Source: Lingula anatina (Eukaryota > Brachiopoda > Lingulata > Lingulida > Lingulidae). From it: DNA of 31,413 bases. The stretch spans positions 149,405 to 180,817 of the forward strand of contig NW_019775598.1 of NCBI RefSeq assembly GCF_001039355.2, given 5' to 3'. The translations under genes were made by a program, and so were the position numbers. Below the pieces are notes generated by a model. The model had not been told where the DNA came from. It saw only the letters and a list, made by a program, of their open reading frames with translations, and did not search any database. Below, piece after piece: positions 21,174 to 31,413 of the stretch; position 1 is the first letter of the stretch; the number at the start of each line of letters is the position of its first letter.

Positions 21174-21843
21174 ATGAATATCTTACTTGCTTTTGGAATT
21201 GCCATTGTAGCTGTGCCACAAGGAACAGCCGAAGTTATCAACACGTGCCAAGCTCTGCCCTCCCCGACACACATGGACGTGAAGCAAGTGTCTTCAGACT
21301 ACGATGTCACTACCGTTCTTGCCACGACAGAAGCGCGCAGCAACATAGAATGTATCATCCAGTGTAAAATGTCACCAGATTGTGTCTCTGTATTCTACCA
21401 CAGTCAAACCAGGGTTTGCTACATGTTTGATGAAATACAATATTCGCCAGGGCTTGGGAATACATTGTCTGTCGGACTGCTTACCAATGTTGTCCCAAAA
21501 GCTGTTAGTATTTTTCTATCTATTTATTTTTATTGAAACATGTTTACATTTTTGTGTATATAGTCTGGTTCTTATTAACCGCATTACATTGTGTCAGCGT
21601 GGTTTACACAGTGTTCCTAGCCGACATTATCTGGACGTCGATCAGCCTATCTGGGGACGTTCATAATCTCCTACAGGGGAATATACAACCCAGCTAATGT
21701 ATGAGTCTGCTGAAAACGGGAAACAACCAACAGTAACCTCCACTACTAGTTTATCTTGTGCTGGGTGGCAATGGCGAGCGAGAAGGCAGCAGGTAACGTT
21801 GTTCCGGCCCACACCAGAGGAGGCCACCCTAACCCTTAGGTCA

Positions 21844-21886
<43 letters not shown>

Positions 21887-24800
21887 CATCCACATGTGCA
21901 TAGTGCTATTTATAAAATTTGTCGAAAAAGGACGATTATTTAAGTTTATGTTTCCCTGTCAGGGTATTCATTAGTATTTAATTTAATTTAATTCTATTAT
22001 TGCCTTACAGAGTGATCTTGATCTAGAGAGTAATCTGACAGTTTGTAATGGCTCCCCGTGCCTCGTCCCTGGTAGATGTAGAGAAGACTGTAATCTTAAT
22101 GAACCTTTTTGTCTGGGTAGGTGTTCGTTTATTCTTTTAGACAGTTCAACAACAGCAGTTTCCGCCCCCAACGTTATTAATATACATGTACATGTGGTCA
22201 ATGTTGTAACAAGTTACAGGTACATTGATTGTTTGTAATTTTCAAGGTATGAATGCGTTTTTTACAGTCACTGTGTTTTAGTTTTATTATCATTTCATTT
22301 GTCAAACTTACATATTTTATTTCCATATTATGCATAACTGTACTTAAATTACATAACATCAAAATCTATCCGTGCTGTTTACCCAGGGGTGATATATGAC
22401 GTGTAAGTTTGATTTTAATTTATTTTTTAAATTCTTAAAGAATTAACTGCTAAATAAAATAATTTTTCAGTAATTGCTAGCAGTAAATAAAGTGATGACT
22501 AATTTTGACATTTCCATTAGTCTAGTAAAATAAAATCGAGCAAAGATGTATTTGCTGGTTATAAAATAAAACTTCATTTTTCTTTTTTTTTAAGTGGGCA
22601 TCTGAATATGCAAACGAACTACTAAATCTATAATAATCAACAAAGCAAACGATGTGTCATATTTTATCCCAGTGTTAATCACAACAATGTTTTAACAATG
22701 AATTGAAATTCAATGACAGTATTTATATATCAATTAAGATCAAAAACCGTATTTGACTTCTGTGTTAAAATTAATTCAATGAGAGTGCATTTCCATTAAC
22801 ACCGGATTTTATTATTGGCTTCATTACATCAGCAAACTTTTCTCATTGATCCCGCGATGCAGAAAAAATTGCCCGAAAATACAAAATGTTGAAACGTTAA
22901 TTTGATGCCGAAGAAATTACGGGGCGTAATTGCGTCCTGCCTTTATCAATGGCTGTCTTAGGGTCGCCACTACAGTATGATATGTAAAGCATAGATTGCA
23001 TTTGCCGTGCAATTACATCGCATACGTTTTCCGTGTGATTTGTTTGACATCGTAAATGCATGGTTACGGGTTACAGCGACTAAGTTTACATTACGGCGAT
23101 TATGTTAATATTATGTGCGAATGCCATTTTTCCTACGTTACCATGGGATCTGGTCATGAATCGGTTTGTCGACTGACAAGTGAAAGCAAGCAAGTCAACA
23201 GAACGATGACCGTGCGGAAATTGTGCAATATTATCTACGATAATATTGCCGATGAAAAAAAATCTTTATAAATTTGACCTTGACAAAATCGTAGAGGCTG
23301 CGGAGGCATTGAATCCGATTTTGCACGCCCACTGTCTGCCACCGTCCACGAGATTCGCGATATTTACGATCAGTACACGTGCACCACACGGACATCGCAT
23401 GGCGAGCTCTAACCTAGCCCCAAGCCAAACATCGTTTCCGTTGCTTTCACCCAAGGAACCATTACCACAAACACCTTTTGTTTCACGCTGTATTGCGTAA
23501 AACCAATAGTGAGCAAATAAATACTAAAGAAAACCATTCATTGTTACACTGTTCACCTGATCAATATATATAGTGTACGTGCCATGAATCATGCTAGCTG
23601 GATAGATTAATATTTTTCTTCACAGTGGGATCGTTCAATCAAGCAAAATGGTCATGTAAGGCTCATACATGTACAAACAAGCGCTTTTAAGACTCCTAGG
23701 AAAATTAAACCTCTAAGTTTTAGGTTTAAAGAGACCAACATCTAAAAACGCATCCAAAATTGTTTTGACGCTTTGCATACCTTATATCTTTGGAACGATC
23801 ATTTGTTTTCAAGAATTAAAATCAGTAAGGGAAACCATGCATATGTGACGAAGCTATTAACTGTCCAGTTATTTCCCGCGCCGCTTCCTTCATCTCTATT
23901 CCTACCTCATGCAATCTCTAGCGGCCTTCTCCCCGTTTACACTAAGCGTAGTTGTATAAATACCATAAGAGCATGTCAATCAACTTAAGTTACTCTACGA
24001 AACACTCCCCGCTCTTATTTACTGCATGCTGTCACTTACTAACATTACACATATCTGAACAATGGAGAATTGAGCAAGTTTAAGGCAAAAATTAAACACA
24101 TATTGTAAAAATCAACTAAAATTTTAAAATCTGATGTATTGTAATCTCATTTTCTGTAAGTAGTTCTCTGAGCATTGATAGATGTAGTCAGCACCTAAAC
24201 TGTCCCTAAGACGTGTTCATAACCTTAGAATCATAACAGAATCATTAACGTTCATTTAGCTATTGGATTCGTTACTTTAAGAGTTTTTGGGATAAAGCAT
24301 ATGCAGTGAAAATATCCACCTTTCACCTGGACTCCGTAACTCGAAAGTATCGGGCATTGCGACCGAGCGCAAGCGTCTCGATTCCATAACTCGCCCATAC
24401 TCGTCCCATATAATACATTGTAGCCTCTGTGTGATATCGTTATTCGCAATACGCGATGCTTTCGAGTTACGGGACCCTGATGTTAGTGCACTTATTTTAG
24501 GAGAATCAACGGACTGTGATGAGACGCCGATGTACAATATCCAGCAGTGGTCAAGTACTGCCTACAATTCCCATGACACTGGTGTTATCTTTGTAAGCTC
24601 ACGTCTCTTTAACTCTAATAACATATTTAATTGGTCTTAATTAAGGAAATGCTAACAATTAGATCCAACATCCGTTTTCCGACCTGTGTAAAACCTGTGT
24701 TGGCTTCATCTTTATCCTTACTGACTCTCAGAGCACATCCTACACTAAGACAAAAGACGCCAGCGGCTTGTACCTTCTCTGGAGTGGAACGCTGAGAGCA

Positions 24801-27800
24801 GCTTACAACTGTGCAGGGTGCTGTGCGTCTTGGACCTTCACAATAGATGGCGCTGAGTGTTCAAACCCCTCCCCAATTGACTATGCAGAGTACCACGCCA
24901 ACAGAAGAAATCGCCATCACCATGTCGAGTGTGAGTTTTAATTTAGACTTGACAAAATGAGAACATCCTTATTACCTCAGTTATCCTGAACACGTCTATC
25001 TCAAATATAACTTAATTTATTCTGTATCTACGATTTCATTATAGTTATTATAATTTTTAATAATGAGAATTGACTTGCTTTGACGGAGGTTTTCGCTCTC
25101 TAAATGCTTTTGTGGGTTATATTCATTGTTTGTGCAGGTCAAAACTGAAAATTTGATGAAATATTATGTACGTTATATTTTCAGTTTTTGGGATCTGCTA
25201 CGGGATCGGCATGGGGATTAGAACTATTGCCTTAGAATACAAAGACTGTGATGGGACAGTTCACGACAACTATTCAGGTTGGAACGCCAGGTCATATATT
25301 ATCATGGCAGAAGTGGCGGAAACCACCGGATCAGGTATATATGTATATATGGCAATTTTATTTTCTGTGTATCGACCACAAATTTGTGAATTTATATAGG
25401 TTAAATAACTCTACAGTGATGAATGGTGCTAACTTGCACTTTTGTCGGAGACGCACGTGTAGCATACAATATCCAATTGTTTGGTATTACGCTTAAAATG
25501 CCTTTGGTAACTGTTTTCAAATATTAGCAAATATAACAAGTATTTTTTTGTGCAGCATGCGATGAAATTGTACATTACAAAAAGCTCATTGAATATTTTA
25601 GCCACATGCAAGTCTCAAACAGCCTTCAATATCCAACAGTTTGCTGCAGTTTCCCACACAGAGACTAGTGGTGAAAACATACATTCGGTACGTATTGCGT
25701 CACAATTTTAACTGAATTTTGTAACGATCTACGGTGTTCAGATGAGAACATTTCTTTAAACATTGAAAAGTGTGCCCATTGTAGAAAACATTGAGAGCAT
25801 GCAACATGGATTCGTGAATATTATTTCATTATGCCTATGATGCATCCTGTTCTTGCGGAATGTCTTTCGGAAGCGTTTCTCTGCCGATTACATTTTACGG
25901 TTATTTTTACCTTGTTTATAGATATAGCCTTCAAGAGATGATAATTATAGAACTGTTATAGAGATCTAATGATTTTTGCAAACCAAACCCACATTCCCAT
26001 ATTGATTGGCCCTCAACTGGTAAAAGCTGCAAAATAAAATTTATACAGAAGCTGAATGCGATACATATACAGTATAATCAGTTTACTGTAGAAATGGTAT
26101 ACTGGTATCACTCTCTCATACCTAATGATCTAACGATCAGTCATGGAATATGTGAATGACACAAAATCACTCGAACGATTTGTAAGGATTAATGTTTACT
26201 AACTATTTCAGACGTCACATTATGTAAAACGGGCAGATGACAGCGCCTTGCGAGTTCGCTGGAGTGGTAATTTGTACGGAGAAGGCAACAACAAATGTGG
26301 TCGATGGTATTTAAAATTTAACGGCGTGGAATGCTCCAACCCTGGGCCCATAGAGTGGGTCATGTACGTTTATGGTGGTCAGGTGCCTCAGGTTAAACGT
26401 GGGTTTGCGTGTAAGTTAAAGTATTGGGATGCGCAAGTCATCTTATATTATACAGTAAAAGCAACGCTGTTCATTTTATTTAGGCCTATCGTATTATCTT
26501 ATGTCTCTTAGATAGGTGGCACTTCTGATGGTTCATTTTAAGGTTTAAAGTGCTATTTTGTACCAAGGTGCTATAAATGTGGGTGTGAGATAGATTATTC
26601 TGTGTCAATTTATAACGATAGCAGCCAAAATGTCACCTTGCAAACCTCAGTCCCGCTTTACATGTGTAAGAAGGCAAGTTAATCGTTTCTACTACCGCAT
26701 TGTTATTTCATTCAAAATGGTAAAACACGTGAAGAAACAGAGCACCATGTAACTACGATATCAAGTGTTAATGTGTGGATTTCAGTTAATGGGATATGTG
26801 AAGGGATTGGTTCTGGAACCATTGTGATAACATTGCATGTTGGAACCTGTTCTGGCACTGGTCTCCCTCTCTTCGATGCTCAGACAGGTATGTCCTTACA
26901 GGTTTGCTTTGCTTCTCATACACGGATTGGCTTCATCTAATTGATAGCTACTTCTGCCATAGCATCTTTACAGGCACTTTAACATCCTTCCGACAGCAAA
27001 TTTCCTGGTATGTCCCGACTATGCGTTATATAAGTAAAATGTTTTGAGAACATCTTATAATAGCATACTTTTTGGTACAGTTGTTCATTTAATTTTTTCA
27101 TCGTGTATAAAATATTATATATTTACGTCTTAGGCAGTTGAGGAGAATGGCTCTTTTACTTGGCACATCTAGTATTATAATAAAGAGGAGGAATGGAACA
27201 CTGATTTATATACATGTGCTTCTGAGAGCACATGTAAAATGCCCACGTGTTCAGGAGGCCTAACCTGCTTGATCAAAGAGAACCAAAACACAGACACGCC
27301 GGTGCGCGAGTAGACACAATTTTATTTAATATTATGGATTTTTTTCGTAGGTTGGAAAACCACAACTTATTTTATAGTGGAAGAGACTAGACTTGGACAA
27401 GATATCAGTGCAGGTTGGTACTCTGAAAGGGAAAACTGTGCAATCATGAAAACCTCCCCCCGCCTGCAACAAGATTACGTTTTCAAATACTTATTGTTAA
27501 AATTTTTAATTAAACAGCTGGATCAGTAATTTTTTGATCGGTCCTTTTTATGTTGGTTAAAAACCAAAAGCTGGGGGTTTGAAGTCTGAGTTGTGAAACT
27601 ATGGGGAATGTTTGCGAAGGCACAGCGACTTGAGTGTTTTTTTTCTAGAATAAATACAAACAAACTAATAAAAAATGTAAGCCCAAATGCTTTGTCATTA
27701 ACTAATCTGGCTGACGTCACATAATAAGTTCTGACGTCAAGCTTTTGTTTCTTATAGATTGACTTGGCAAACCATTTGTATTTATTTAAAATCGCGAAAA

Positions 27801-28244
27801 ATTGTTTCCTTTGTGCTTGTACTGTATTAGTCGACATTTTTGTGTCCCAGTTCTAGCTGCTGATGGAACCACCATCCGCTTGCCGTTCTATAACCGCGTG
27901 CAAGGCTACTGGGCTAACTTGTACGACAATGCCGACTCGGGAGTTATCCAGGCACGTATCAGATCTATTGACAATATATATATGTTGAAACCGTTCTGAG
28001 ATGTCATCGTAAGGTGATTTGATGGCCACAGGACAATAAATTATGACTGAACAAAAGCCAGTCGACTTACACCCTAAGTAAATACATCTAAGACATTACA
28101 TCACTTGACCAAAGCATATTAATGGAATCCGTACGTGTGCTAAAATGGCCAAGTGCATGGGTCTATACAAAACGCTCGAATCACTTAAAACATCCCAGAA
28201 TAGTCGGATACTTTTATAGTACGGTTTATGCTCAATTTTTAATG

Positions 28245-28285
<41 letters not shown>

Positions 28286-29103
28286 TGCTTTTGCTTGGTC
28301 AAATCTATCAACTAGGCCAAAATAATAGACTTTTCAAACCAAAACTAAAAGTAAATTATATATCTATTCCAATATTTGTGTGTAACGCTAGTAATCTTTA
28401 GCGGGGAGCCAGTTGTTATAGTATCCTGTACCTAGTAGTTCGGTTAGTTATATTTGAGCTGTTGTTTTAGAGGCCTGTGAAATTGCTGGGTTCTTAGCTT
28501 ATACTAATTGAAAGCAGAACATTATCCCTAATTTTAATAAAAAGAATTGGTTGTATATCTGACATATCTTCATACATTCATTTCAGTCTATGACGTACAA
28601 TAAAAAGTCAAGCTCCAGTGGAATCCATGTCATTTGGAGTGTAAACGTACGGAATCACATGCACGATACTTGTGCCAAATGGTCCGTCACATTTAACGGG
28701 GCTCAGTGCTCCAATCCTGGAAGTATTGAACATGTCATGTATACGCGTGACTTTGACACCGGAACTTACGTGAATTGGCATCTCCCGGGCATTGGTAAGA
28801 GCATACAGTGTTGATTTTTAAATTAAAATATATCATATTAAAAATGATGCTGTGTCAGTAACTACCAGTACTGAATATCGACTATTGCATTACTCAGATT
28901 GTAATTTCTATGGTAAAACACATGAATGAAGTTGAAGTTGCTTATTACTTCCAGTCGATGGCATATGTATTGGCATCGGGCGCGGTGACGTCATCATAGC
29001 TTTGGTGACCGGTGCGTGTCCCTCACACCCTGGATACGATGCTTTTACTGGTTGGGAATCTGGGACTTTCTTAATGGTGGAAGAGGTCTTTCTTGGAGCC
29101 TGA
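21174..29103 (+). CDS. Secreted PAN/apple-like protein with three CTHRC1-type domains, copy B
   Basis: Exons: 21174-21503, 22011-22116, 24501-24592, 24732-24930, 25185-25334, 25602-25687, 26212-26410, 26786-26887, 27351-27413, 27851-27951, 28587-28794, 28955-29103; 1785 nt, 594 aa, frame intact. Same architecture and intron positions as copy A, with two residues fewer in exon 1. Signal peptide is MNILLAFGIAIVAVPQGTA; the PAN-like core reads IECIIQCKMSPDC and RVCYMF; CTHRC1-type modules keep CAGCCASWTFTIDGAEC, RWYLKFNGVEC and AKWSVTFNGAQC. The donor of exon 27851-27951 is GC (GCACGT) where copy A has GTACGT. The exon 1 donor is GTTAGT rather than GTAAGT. Introns carry insertions absent from A (22364-23262, 23845-24054, 24329-24477). 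No disabling mutation is visible. Confidence 0.88.
21847..21883. repeat. (GA)n microsatellite, gene B intron 1
   Basis: GA dinucleotide run homologous to, and longer than, the one at 12794-12819 in gene A. Confidence 0.95.
22364..23262. other. Segment of about 0.9 kb in gene B intron 2, absent from gene A
   Basis: Gene A joins the homologous flanks (…GCACTTAAATTCC… and …TTTGACCTTGAC) almost directly, while B has some 900 extra bases. No terminal repeats were recognised. It includes an open frame at 23056-23271 (71 codons, four Cys, CECHFSYVTMGSGHESVCRL) without clear splice sites. It is either an insertion in B or a deletion in A; the third copy would decide but is outside the window. Confidence 0.6.
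23270..23520 (+). other. Conserved GC-richer block in intron 2 of gene B
   Basis: Counterpart of 13352-13612 in gene A; same PFVSRCIA-stop frame. It differs by a 6-base deletion and scattered substitutions. Confidence 0.35.
23626..23690 (+). CDS. Candidate alternative last exon of gene B
   Basis: Acceptor TTTTTCTTCACAG, then in phase with exon 2: VGSFNQAKWSCKAHTC, TNKRF and TAA (23688-23690). Both Cys and the stop match the gene A version, but five of six substitutions alter the residue. It would give a PAN plus Cys-rich secreted protein without CTHRC1 domains. Confidence 0.5.
23845..24054. mobile_element. Insertion of about 210 bp in gene B, family not recognised
   Basis: Gene A reads GAAAACTATGAATATCTGAAC across this point; gene B has GAAACCATGCATATG…ACACATATCTGAAC, with extra sequence between two ATAT copies (23841-23844 and 24051-24054) that could be a target duplication. 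Termini share only GTG/CAC. No ORF. Confidence 0.5.
24329..24477. mobile_element. Foldback MITE just upstream of a gene B exon
   Basis: The ends are imperfect inverted repeats of about 34 bp with the core CCGTAACTCGAAAG (24334-24347) and CTTTCGAGTTACGG (24459-24472). Gene A has no such sequence at this place. The right end is 23 bases before the exon at 24501. Confidence 0.8.
28245..28284. repeat. (TAA)n microsatellite, gene B
   Basis: AAT/TAA triplet run at the position of the TAC run in gene A. Confidence 0.95.
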
Positions 29104-29410
29104 CAGAAGATCATGGTCCAAGTAGCGGTAGTTTCAGACAGCGGGCTGCCAAAGACACTTTGTAGAATGATGGCGTCAAAAGCGCTTCTTTCGTTCTGTT
29201 GATAACTGACACCTTTTTATGCATGTCACGAGGACTTTGGGACATTAACCTTTATGTCTATATATAGAGTCTAGTTTGTAGTGTTGTTCAAAAACTATTT
29301 GATCCAGGCTAGATGGGTCACTTTGGGGGTGCGCCTGGACAACATTTTAACAAACATGATAGTTTCCTTGAAGTCTCAAAAAGCAATGCGGCCCCTCCAA
29401 ACTCCTGGTT

Positions 29411-30248
29411 TTTTGAATTCATATTACTGTCGTTGCCATTGGTAATTATTTCCGACCTTAATGTTTCGTCGACACTTAATTCGCTTGGTGTAAGTCACAT
29501 TGACAAGTACCCTATTTATAATACACAACGTTTAAACAGAGCGTTTGCGGAAAAGCATTATTTGCAGAAATGAGGATATACAGTTACATTATATTTGAAG
29601 TTTTATCGTTGTTCATTGATTTTCAAATTGAGAATGTTACGGAAATTACGTCAAAATTCTATATGGTAAAGGGGGTAGTATGTAGTTGCATGATGATTTA
29701 GAAAAGGAAAGATTGTAATGCTCCTTTTATCGGGCGTGATGTTGATTAATTTTTTATTCATATCGATTAGTTAATGCATTTGAGTTGGGGAGGTAATCGA
29801 AATAAATGTTTTCACGGAAATTGACATGATGTTACTTTTAAATGAAAACTAAAAAAATATTATAAATCATATAAATCGAAATATAGATTTTAAACAGCCA
29901 AAGAGACGCTATGTGGCTTACTGGTCTTTTATTATCACCATTACTGGACTGAAACGATGTAAATGAAGTTTATTTGATGAATAGATTTGATAAATAAACT
30001 ATTGTTGCTGCTTTGGGCTACACAAAGCACGCACCTTCATAATTCTCAGGCCTAATGGTGGCGGGGTCATCTGAATTGCCATCGTAAGTTAAAACAAACA
30101 ATCGAAAAAAAAAATTGATGTTTTAAATTTTCGGGAAGGAGAGGTTTCTGTTCGCTGCAGTTCCAGGCTTAGTGATAGAGTTTTTCGTCCTTGTTGTTAC
30201 CATACGGAGTGTAACATTCATTGTACTGAGGGCCTATAAAGGAAAAAC
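29411..30248 (+). promoter_or_regulatory. Conserved upstream region of gene C
   Basis: Matches the upstream regions of A and B, closest to B. It has the same GGCCTATAAAGG (30231-30242) immediately before AAAAAC-ATG. Confidence 0.45.
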
Positions 30249-30578
30249 ATGAATATCTTACTTGCCTTTGGAATCGCCTTTGTTGCATTACCGCAAGCAG
30301 CAGCCGAAGTTATCAACACGTGCCAAGCTCTGCCGTCTCCGACACACATGGACGTGAAGCAAGTGTCTTCAGACTACGATGTCATTACCGTTCTTGCCAC
30401 GACGGAAGCGCGCAGCAACATAGCATGTATCATCCAGTGTAAAATGTCACCAGATTGTGTCTCTGTATTCTACAACAGTCAAACCAGGGTTTGCTACATG
30501 TTTGATGAAATACAACATTCGCCAGCGCTTGGGAATACATTGTCTGTCGGACTGCTAACCAATGTTGTCCCAAAAGCT
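30249..30578 (+). CDS. Secreted PAN/apple-like protein with CTHRC1-type domains, copy C, exon 1 only
   Basis: Open from ATG 30249 to a GTAAGT donor at 30579; 110 codons, same length and donor position as gene B exon 1. Encodes the signal peptide MNILLAFGIAFVALPQAAA and the PAN-like segment (IACIIQCKMSPDC, RVCYMF). One change replaces the Glu before the CIIQC Cys with Ala. Exon 2 is not found before the window ends; in A and B it follows exon 1 by about 470-510 bases, so here the intron has been lengthened by a Tc1-type insertion, or the copy is broken. Downstream CTHRC1 modules cannot be assessed. Confidence 0.8.
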
Positions 30579-30864
30579 GTAAGTCTATTTCTATCTATGA
30601 ATTTTCATTTACACATGTTTACATGATTGCGTATATAGTCTGGTTCTTATTTTCCGTATTAGTGTCAGTGCGGTTTACAACATATCACAGTGTTCCTGGC
30701 CTATATTCTTTGGACGTCAATCAGTCTATAGCAATCTGGAGACGTTCATAGTCTCCTATGGGATGATACATCCCAGCTGCTGTATGAGTCTGCTGAAAGC
30801 TGGAAACTACCAAAATTAACCTCCACTGCTAGTTAACCCTGATTCAGCCCGAGCCGCCCCCCTA

Positions 30865-31413
30865 CACACACTGGACAAAAGAAGTGTCACCCCTACTGAG
30901 CCAATACTATGGGGGAGATAAATGACTGTGGAATGATATGCTCCTGGTATCATTTTATTAACATCAAATTTCACAAAAATTCACAAAATGAGAACAAAAT
31001 ATACATTCTACCAAAATATGCAGTTTCAAGTCCAAAATTAGCACTTAGTGGCATAGCCACGTGACCTAATAATAGGTGCCAGTCTACGAGGCAAGGATTC
31101 ATATAATTGTCTGTTGCGTTCAGGGCTTATGCTGGCCCAAGCATGAAACACTGAATATAACAGAGTTTCTCTGCTGGTTAGACGGGCATTTGTCAAAAGT
31201 TTTGACATATCATTCAACACATTTTCTAATATGTTTGCTTCAGGACTCTGGGCAGGCCACATCACCCTGCGAATGCCCTGTTGGTCAAACCAATCATCAA
31301 CTGCTCTGGGCCTGTGACAAGGAGCATTGTCATCCTGGTGAACAAATGGATAATTCATGTCACCAAACATGTTAGTAATAGATGGTAGCAAGCCTGACTC
31401 CAAAACATCGATA
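30865..31413 (-). mobile_element. Tc1/mariner-type transposon, 3' part, in gene C intron 1
   Basis: Homology to the sister introns stops near 30838. A likely element terminus follows a TA at 30863-30864 (CACACACTGGACAAAAGAAG). The transposase frame reads leftwards towards this end. The other end and its terminal repeat lie beyond the window, so the boundary is provisional. Confidence 0.7.
31038..31412 (-). CDS. Tc1-like transposase, C-terminal part
   Basis: An open frame of about 124 residues enters from the right edge and ends at TAA (31038-31040). It contains the second catalytic Asp in HQDDNAPCH and the final Glu in WPAQSPEANILENV. The spacing between them is 34 residues, giving the DD34E signature of Tc1 elements. 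The usual SPDLNPIE motif is altered to SPEANILE. The first Asp, the helix-turn-helix and the start codon are outside the window. No internal stop or frameshift is visible in this part, so the copy may be fairly young. Confidence 0.9.
   Translation of the reverse strand: MDVLESGLLPSITNMFGDMNYPFVHQDDNAPCHRPRAVDDWFDQQGIRRVMWPAQSPEANILENVLNDMSKLLTNARLTSRETLLYSVFHAWASISPERNRQLYESLPRRLAPIIRSRGYATKC

Larger units (their letters stand above)
20360..29410 (+). repeat. Tandem unit B (about 9.05 kb)
   Basis: Second copy of the large direct repeat, head-to-tail with A and C. Start codons of A, B and C are spaced 9027 and 9075 bases apart. B and C are more alike than either is to A in signal peptide and exon 1, suggesting the B/C split is the younger duplication. 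Confidence 0.92.
29411..31413 (+). repeat. Tandem unit C (start only)
   Basis: Third head-to-tail copy. Homology to units A and B holds through the upstream region, exon 1 and intron 1 to about 30838, where a transposon interrupts it; the rest of the unit lies to the right of the window. Confidence 0.9.

Noticed and set aside
21642-21903. Open frames through the GA repeat with (RE)n or (SL)n peptides
   Set aside because: Low-complexity translation of a microsatellite.
31076-31375. Plus-strand 99-codon open frame
   Set aside because: It is the reverse complement of the transposase coding sequence, which has clear catalytic motifs.
1-31413. tRNA, rRNA genes or CRISPR-like arrays
   Set aside because: No cloverleaf with A/B boxes, no rRNA motif and no regularly spaced short repeats were recognised on either strand.

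Overview
This is animal nuclear DNA. Every gene is split by short GT-AG (occasionally GC-AG) introns, the intergenic and intronic DNA is AT-rich, and it carries many short DNA transposons. The gene content (a cytosolic isoleucyl-tRNA synthetase with the metazoan C-terminal extension, and secreted proteins built from CTHRC1-type domains) and the repeat types suggest a marine invertebrate, perhaps a mollusc or other lophotrochozoan. The species cannot be fixed from the sequence alone.

Region 1 (1-10640, + strand) holds the last 17 exons of the isoleucyl-tRNA synthetase gene (IARS1). They run from the KMSKS catalytic exon through the anticodon-binding region to two C-terminal ubiquitin-like (UNE-I type) repeats and a stop at 10218. 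One intron (2444-5193) contains a Helitron/Helentron-like non-autonomous element with a partially doubled body and four perfect nuclear-receptor DR1 motifs. Two introns show tandem duplication around their 3' splice site, and one intron uses a GC donor.

Region 2 (about 11345-31413) is a head-to-tail tandem array of a roughly 9.0-kb unit: two complete units and the start of a third. Each unit carries an upstream region and one multi-exon gene. The encoded protein (596 aa in copy A, 594 aa in copy B) has a signal peptide, a PAN/apple-like Cys domain, a small Cys-rich segment and three consecutive CTHRC1-C-terminal-like domains. Each CTHRC1 module is bounded by phase-1 introns, so the architecture looks as if it grew by module duplication before the whole gene was duplicated. 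Copies A and B share a candidate alternative last exon that would yield a short secreted PAN plus Cys-rich protein without CTHRC1 domains.

The paralogues act as empty-site controls for each other. Copy A carries a TTAA-flanked piggyBac-type MITE and two copies of a CCTCCGCCAAGG-ended repeat. Copy B carries a foldback MITE just upstream of a splice acceptor and two other insertions. In copy C only exon 1 is visible; a Tc1/mariner-type DD34E transposon lies downstream of it, in the expected intron 1, and runs off the right edge of the window.
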